DNA from: Candidatus Iainarchaeum sp.
Lineage (GTDB): Archaea > Iainarchaeota > Iainarchaeia > Iainarchaeales > Iainarchaeaceae
Assembly (NCBI GenBank): GCA_013331625.1
Contig: DUGC01000071.1
Location: forward strand, 5,427 to 11,275
DNA length: 5,849 bases
Reading direction: 5' to 3'
The translations under genes were made by a program, and so were the position numbers. Under the pieces are notes generated by a model. The model was not told where the DNA came from, ran no database searches, and saw only the letters and a program-made list of their open reading frames with translations. Within the stretch, counting starts at the first letter, position 1, and each line of letters starts with the position of its first letter. Of the stretch, positions 4,833 to 5,849 are shown piece by piece.

Positions 4833-5849
4833 TTTAATTTCACTCCCATGTCCTTTATGAGCTTTTCAATAGGCTCCTCTTCAGCTTCAGTTGTCACCTG
4901 CGCCAGCATCGCAAGGTTTTTTACAAGCCCGCACTGCGGCCCGTCAGGCGTTTCTATGGGGCAAAGCCTTCCCCAATGCGTCCCGTGCACATCGCGCGCT
5001 TCATAGAGCTCCCTGTTCTTATCAAGCGGGCTTTTGACTTTCCTCAGGTCCGTTAGCGGCGAGAGGAAATTTACGCGGTCCATGAATTTTGAAACCCCCG
5101 ATGCCCTGCCGATCCAGTTGCCCGTGCTCATTGCAAACCTTATGCGCTCTGATACTGCGCCCGGCCTTACAATAGTTGAAATGTTGAGCTTCCTTCTCCT
5201 TGTAACCGTCCTGTCAATCTGGAACTTGAGGTCTTTTATGAAATACTTGAAGCTGTACCTGAACAAGTGCTCCATGAGCTTTCCTGAAAGCTCGAGCCTC
5301 TTGTTGGAATAATGGTCCTTGTCATCCTCTTCCCTCAAATTATAAGCCCTCTCAACGGCCTTTGTTGCCATCATTACCAGGTAGTATGCCTTTGCAAGCC
5401 TGTTCTTCGCGTCCTGCCCGATGTGGGGGAGCAAAAACGCATCAATGACTTCCTGCGCCCTCCTCAGCCTGTATTCTTCAACCTGCCCGGGGGCCACGAA
5501 CTTTCCGATCTTATCCAAAGCTTCCTTCTCGCTTTTCACAAGCAGGTTCTCATTGTTGATCAAAACATCATTTTGTATCTCAGGCTGGTCGATGAACGCT
5601 TCCTGTATGGTCTGCGTTGTCTTGAGGCCAAGGGCCTTCAATAATACAAAGAGCTTGAGCTTTCTTGGCGAAGCGGGGAACGTGACATTGAGGATGCCGT
5701 CAGGGTTCCTTATGATCCGGACCCTTCCCTTGAATGCGCCGCGCGTGCTGATGACTTCCGCAACAATCTTATCCGTCTGCTCTGAAACTATCACCCTGTC
5801 AGATGCAAGCACTTCCTGTGTCATGAGCGCTTTTTCAGAACCATTGATT
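4829..5849 (-). CDS. rpoB2: RNA polymerase subunit B'' (5'-partial, N-terminus beyond window)
   Basis: This gene encodes the N-terminal half of the split second-largest RNA polymerase subunit: protrusion, lobe and fork of the core enzyme. The frame stays open to the window edge. Upstream of the Met codon at 5824 it reads INGSEKAL, matching the family's INGSERVLV block, so 5824 is internal and the true start lies outside. About 339 residues are visible; complete B'' proteins are roughly 500. Recognisable blocks are EDDKDHYSNKRLELSG in the lobe/fork region, TGNWIGRASGVSKFMDR and EARDVHGTHWGRLCPIETPDG in the fork, then CGLVKNLA. It ends KLIKDMGVKLK and TGA, a normal B'' end just before the domain that opens B'. 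The stop overlaps an ATG as ATGA, and about 300 bp separate it from B', which is unusual. The family assignment is secure; the B''/B' naming follows archaeal usage. Confidence 0.97.
   Translation of the reverse strand, partial: INGSEKALMTQEVLASDRVIVSEQTDKIVAEVISTRGAFKGRVRIIRNPDGILNVTFPASPRKLKLFVLLKALGLKTTQTIQEAFIDQPEIQNDVLINNENLLVKSEKEALDKIGKFVAPGQVEEYRLRRAQEVIDAFLLPHIGQDAKNRLAKAYYLVMMATKAVERAYNLREEDDKDHYSNKRLELSGKLMEHLFRYSFKYFIKDLKFQIDRTVTRRRKLNISTIVRPGAVSERIRFAMSTGNWIGRASGVSKFMDRVNFLSPLTDLRKVKSPLDKNRELYEARDVHGTHWGRLCPIETPDGPQCGLVKNLAMLAQVTTEAEEEPIEKLIKDMGVKLK

Noticed and set aside
4674..5006. Plus-strand frame across the spacer and the 3' end of rpoB2
   Set aside because: Most of it is antisense to B'', and the spacer portion has no recognisable motif or convincing ribosome-binding site.
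1..5849. CRISPR arrays, inteins, transposases or rRNA
   Set aside because: No regularly spaced repeats were seen, no intein splice-junction blocks interrupt the polymerase motifs, and there are no transposase-like frames or rRNA stretches.

Overview
The window carries the core of an archaeal DNA-dependent RNA polymerase operon. All convincing genes lie on the minus strand, so transcription runs from high to low coordinates: rpoB2 (subunit B'', 5' end outside the window), rpoB1 (B'), rpoA1 (A') and the first codons of a gene that by position should be rpoA2 (A''). Both large subunits are split. The A'/A'' split is general in Archaea; the B''/B' split is typical of many Euryarchaeota and is also found in some DPANN lineages. 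Shine-Dalgarno-like sites matching the archaeal 16S 3' end are present. Several normally near-invariant polymerase residues are altered, which fits a fast-evolving archaeon, perhaps DPANN, but I cannot place the lineage from the sequence alone.

Layout in transcription order: B'' (5849 to 4829, partial); an unusual spacer of about 300 bp (4828 to 4529); B' (4528 to 2693); a 22-bp gap; A' (2670 to 55); then a likely A'' start at 47. Together these genes encode the catalytic core. B'' gives the protrusion, lobe and fork. B' gives the external domains, hybrid-binding region and part of the clamp. A' gives the clamp core, the catalytic Asp triad, the funnel and the bridge helix. A'' would add the trigger loop and jaw.

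Two things stand out. First, the B''/B' spacer, where other archaea usually have almost nothing, contains three inverted repeats, a short GC-rich direct repeat, a T-rich tract, an AT-rich stretch and two mini-ORFs. One mini-ORF is joined to the B'' stop by an ATGA overlap and ends in a near copy of the B'' C-terminus (KLLKGMGAKLK against KLIKDMGVKLK). This suggests a partial tail duplication or an inserted element that carries a substitute gene end. Second, the polymerase is atypical near its active centre. B' has lost the Glu of the GYNxED motif, has Lys for the Arg of the SPRN motif, and lacks most C-terminal zinc-ribbon cysteines. The A' bridge helix and the nearby ACVGQQ-type segment are strongly altered. 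The catalytic NADFDGD motif and both A' zinc sites are intact, so the enzyme looks functional but divergent.
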